From Mesorhizobium loti (GTDB lineage Bacteria > Pseudomonadota > Alphaproteobacteria > Rhizobiales > Rhizobiaceae), in assembly GCA_002356515.1 (NCBI GenBank), contig AP017605.1, forward strand, positions 992,001 through 1,056,000: a stretch of DNA of 64,000 nucleotides. The letters are read 5' to 3'. How positions within the stretch are numbered: position 1 is the first letter of the stretch; the number at the start of each line of letters is the position of its first letter. A program made the position numbers and the translations under genes. Positions 63,029-64,000 of this stretch are shown in pieces. Below the pieces are notes generated by a model, which had not been told where the DNA came from, did not search any database, and saw only the letters and a list, made by a program, of their open reading frames with translations.

Positions 63029-63127
63029 TTTTGCCTTTGCACATTTCGCCTATCGCTTGAACAGTTGATACTGCTCCCTCGGAACATGACTGCATGTTCC
63101 CGAGAGCATTGCGGCCAGCAATTGCCC

Positions 63128-63149
63128 ATTTGCGACCCATGTCGCAAAT
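63128..63149. promoter_or_regulatory. Perfect palindrome ATTTGCGAC-N4-GTCGCAAAT upstream of the GlxA-type gene
   Basis: Nine-base arms with a four-base centre; it includes TGTCGC-N8-TC at 63140. About 105 bases before the regulator start. Likely an autoregulatory or global operator of GlxA-like proteins. Confidence 0.55.
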
Positions 63150-63197
63150 TTTGTCTCGTCAAGGCAGCGTAGCCAATTGACAGCCAAGGTTTTTCCT

Positions 63198-63223
63198 GAT
63201 GTCGCTATGCTATTCGCGACATC
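63198..63223. promoter_or_regulatory. Inverted repeat GATGTCGC-N10-GCGACATC before the GlxA-type gene
   Basis: Perfect 8-base arms separated by 10 bases, ending 30 bases before the GTG start. It contains TGTCGC at 63200 with TC eight bases after. Probable operator of the regulator itself. Confidence 0.55.
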
Positions 63224-63253
63224 CTGTTCGCGTCATGGCCAGATGAGGTTCCC

Positions 63254-64000
63254 GTGAACGCCGTCAAGCATCCGATCAAGCGATCGTTTGTGTTCTTCCT
63301 TGTTCCCGATTTCACCATGATCGCTTTTGCGACCGCACTCGACCCGCTGCGCTCCGCCAATCGCATGCTCGGCTACGAGGCCTATCGCTGGCGCCTGGCC
63401 AGCATCGACGGCAAGCCGGTGCGCGCCTCGAACGGCGTCGAATGCGCGGTCAACACCTCGCTGGAGGAAGAGCGCAAGAAGATGGCAGGTCCCGACCGGC
63501 CGAACATGGCCATCGTCTGCAGCGGCATCAATGTCGAGCGTTACCAGAACAAGTCGGCCTTCGCCTGGCTGCGCGAAGAATATAATCGCGGCGTCGCCGT
63601 CGGCGGCCTGTGCACCGGCGCGCATATCCTGGCCGCAGCCGGCTTGTTGTCGAACAAGCGCTGCGCCATCCATTGGGAGAACCTGCCGGGCTTTTCCGAG
63701 GCGTTCCCGAAGGCCAATGTCTTTGCCGACCTCTTCGAGATCGACCAGAACATCTACACCTGCGCCGGCGGCACTGCCGCGCTCGACATGATGCTGAAGC
63801 TGATCGGCGACGATTTCGATGAGAGCCTGGTCAACCGCGTCTGCGAGCAGGTGCTGACCGATCGCGTGCGCAGCCCGACCGACCGCCAGCGCCTGCCGCT
63901 GCGCGCGCGCCTCGGCGTGCAGAACTCGAAAGTGCTGACCATCATTGAGCTGATGGAAGGCAATCTCTCCGAGCCGCTGTCGCTGATCGAGATCGCCGAC
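63254..64000 (+). CDS. GlxA/GbdR-type AraC-family regulator (partial, runs off the window)
   Basis: 249 codons from a GTG at 63254 to the window edge, still open. The N-terminal glutamine-amidotransferase-like domain (SFVFFLVPDFTMIAFATALD, AVGGLCTGAHILAAAGLLSN, YTCAGGTAALDMMLKLIGD) is followed by the start of the AraC DNA-binding domain (VLTIIELMEGNLSEPLSLIE). GbdR-type members sense glycine betaine or dimethylglycine and activate its catabolism. It is a natural candidate for controlling the C1 genes upstream. The protein end is not visible. Confidence 0.85.
   Translation, partial: MNAVKHPIKRSFVFFLVPDFTMIAFATALDPLRSANRMLGYEAYRWRLASIDGKPVRASNGVECAVNTSLEEERKKMAGPDRPNMAIVCSGINVERYQNKSAFAWLREEYNRGVAVGGLCTGAHILAAAGLLSNKRCAIHWENLPGFSEAFPKANVFADLFEIDQNIYTCAGGTAALDMMLKLIGDDFDESLVNRVCEQVLTDRVRSPTDRQRLPLRARLGVQNSKVLTIIELMEGNLSEPLSLIEIAD

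Noticed and set aside
1..64000. CRISPR arrays, tRNA or rRNA genes, complete insertion sequences
   Set aside because: No regularly spaced repeats, cloverleaf-like genes, rRNA-like tracts or transposase genes were found on reading.

Overview
This is a GC-rich window from an alphaproteobacterial chromosome. The gene content is typical of the order Hyphomicrobiales (Rhizobiales) and most like Mesorhizobium: an LpxXL-type lipid A acyltransferase, a rhizobial betaine-homocysteine methyltransferase, DUF1127 proteins, an entericidin, and interspersed palindromic repeats. I saw no rRNA or tRNA gene, CRISPR array, prophage or complete insertion sequence. The genus is an inference from gene content.

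Layout. 0-5 kb: lipid A acyltransferase, a methyltransferase, a flavin monooxygenase-like enzyme, an ATP-grasp enzyme and an L,D-transpeptidase. 5-12 kb: an M20 deacylase followed by a complete peptide/nickel-type ABC importer (binding protein, two permeases, fused double ATPase). 12-18 kb: housekeeping genes (Sel1 repeats, TerB, TauE-type exporter, AraC regulator, glyoxalase-like protein), then cobQ coupled to a DMSP-lyase-like cupin. 18-21 kb: acyl-CoA dehydrogenase and 3-hydroxyisobutyrate dehydrogenase (valine catabolism) and a frameshifted membrane gene. 22-30 kb: class III aminotransferase, prolyl oligopeptidase, two tandem related MFS transporters, an XRE regulator and an exported orphan.

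30-64 kb carries the most interesting content: a dispersed C1 region for quaternary amines. It holds two MttB-family (non-pyrrolysine) methyltransferases, one corrinoid protein, a RACo-type corrinoid activator with an N-terminal [2Fe-2S] domain, an MtrH/AcsE-type methyl-tetrahydrofolate:corrinoid methyltransferase, a MetV-like protein overlapping MetF, a DUF1638 protein, a dimethylglycine dehydrogenase-like flavoprotein, a DddP-like M24 enzyme, and betaine-homocysteine methyltransferase. It ends in a GlxA/GbdR-type regulator that runs off the window. Together these predict that methyl groups of glycine betaine or a related onium compound leave by three routes: corrinoid to THF, transfer to homocysteine, and oxidation to methylene-THF.

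Three observations stand out. Five proteins of this system carry short Arg/Gly-rich basic tails at a terminus. The same palindrome lies upstream of bmt and of the mtrH-like gene. GTCGC-type half-sites recur upstream of the system genes and of the GlxA regulator. The C1 block is interrupted by unrelated genes (vWA/ECF sigma pair, split chromate transporter, dienelactone hydrolase, ferredoxin-like protein).
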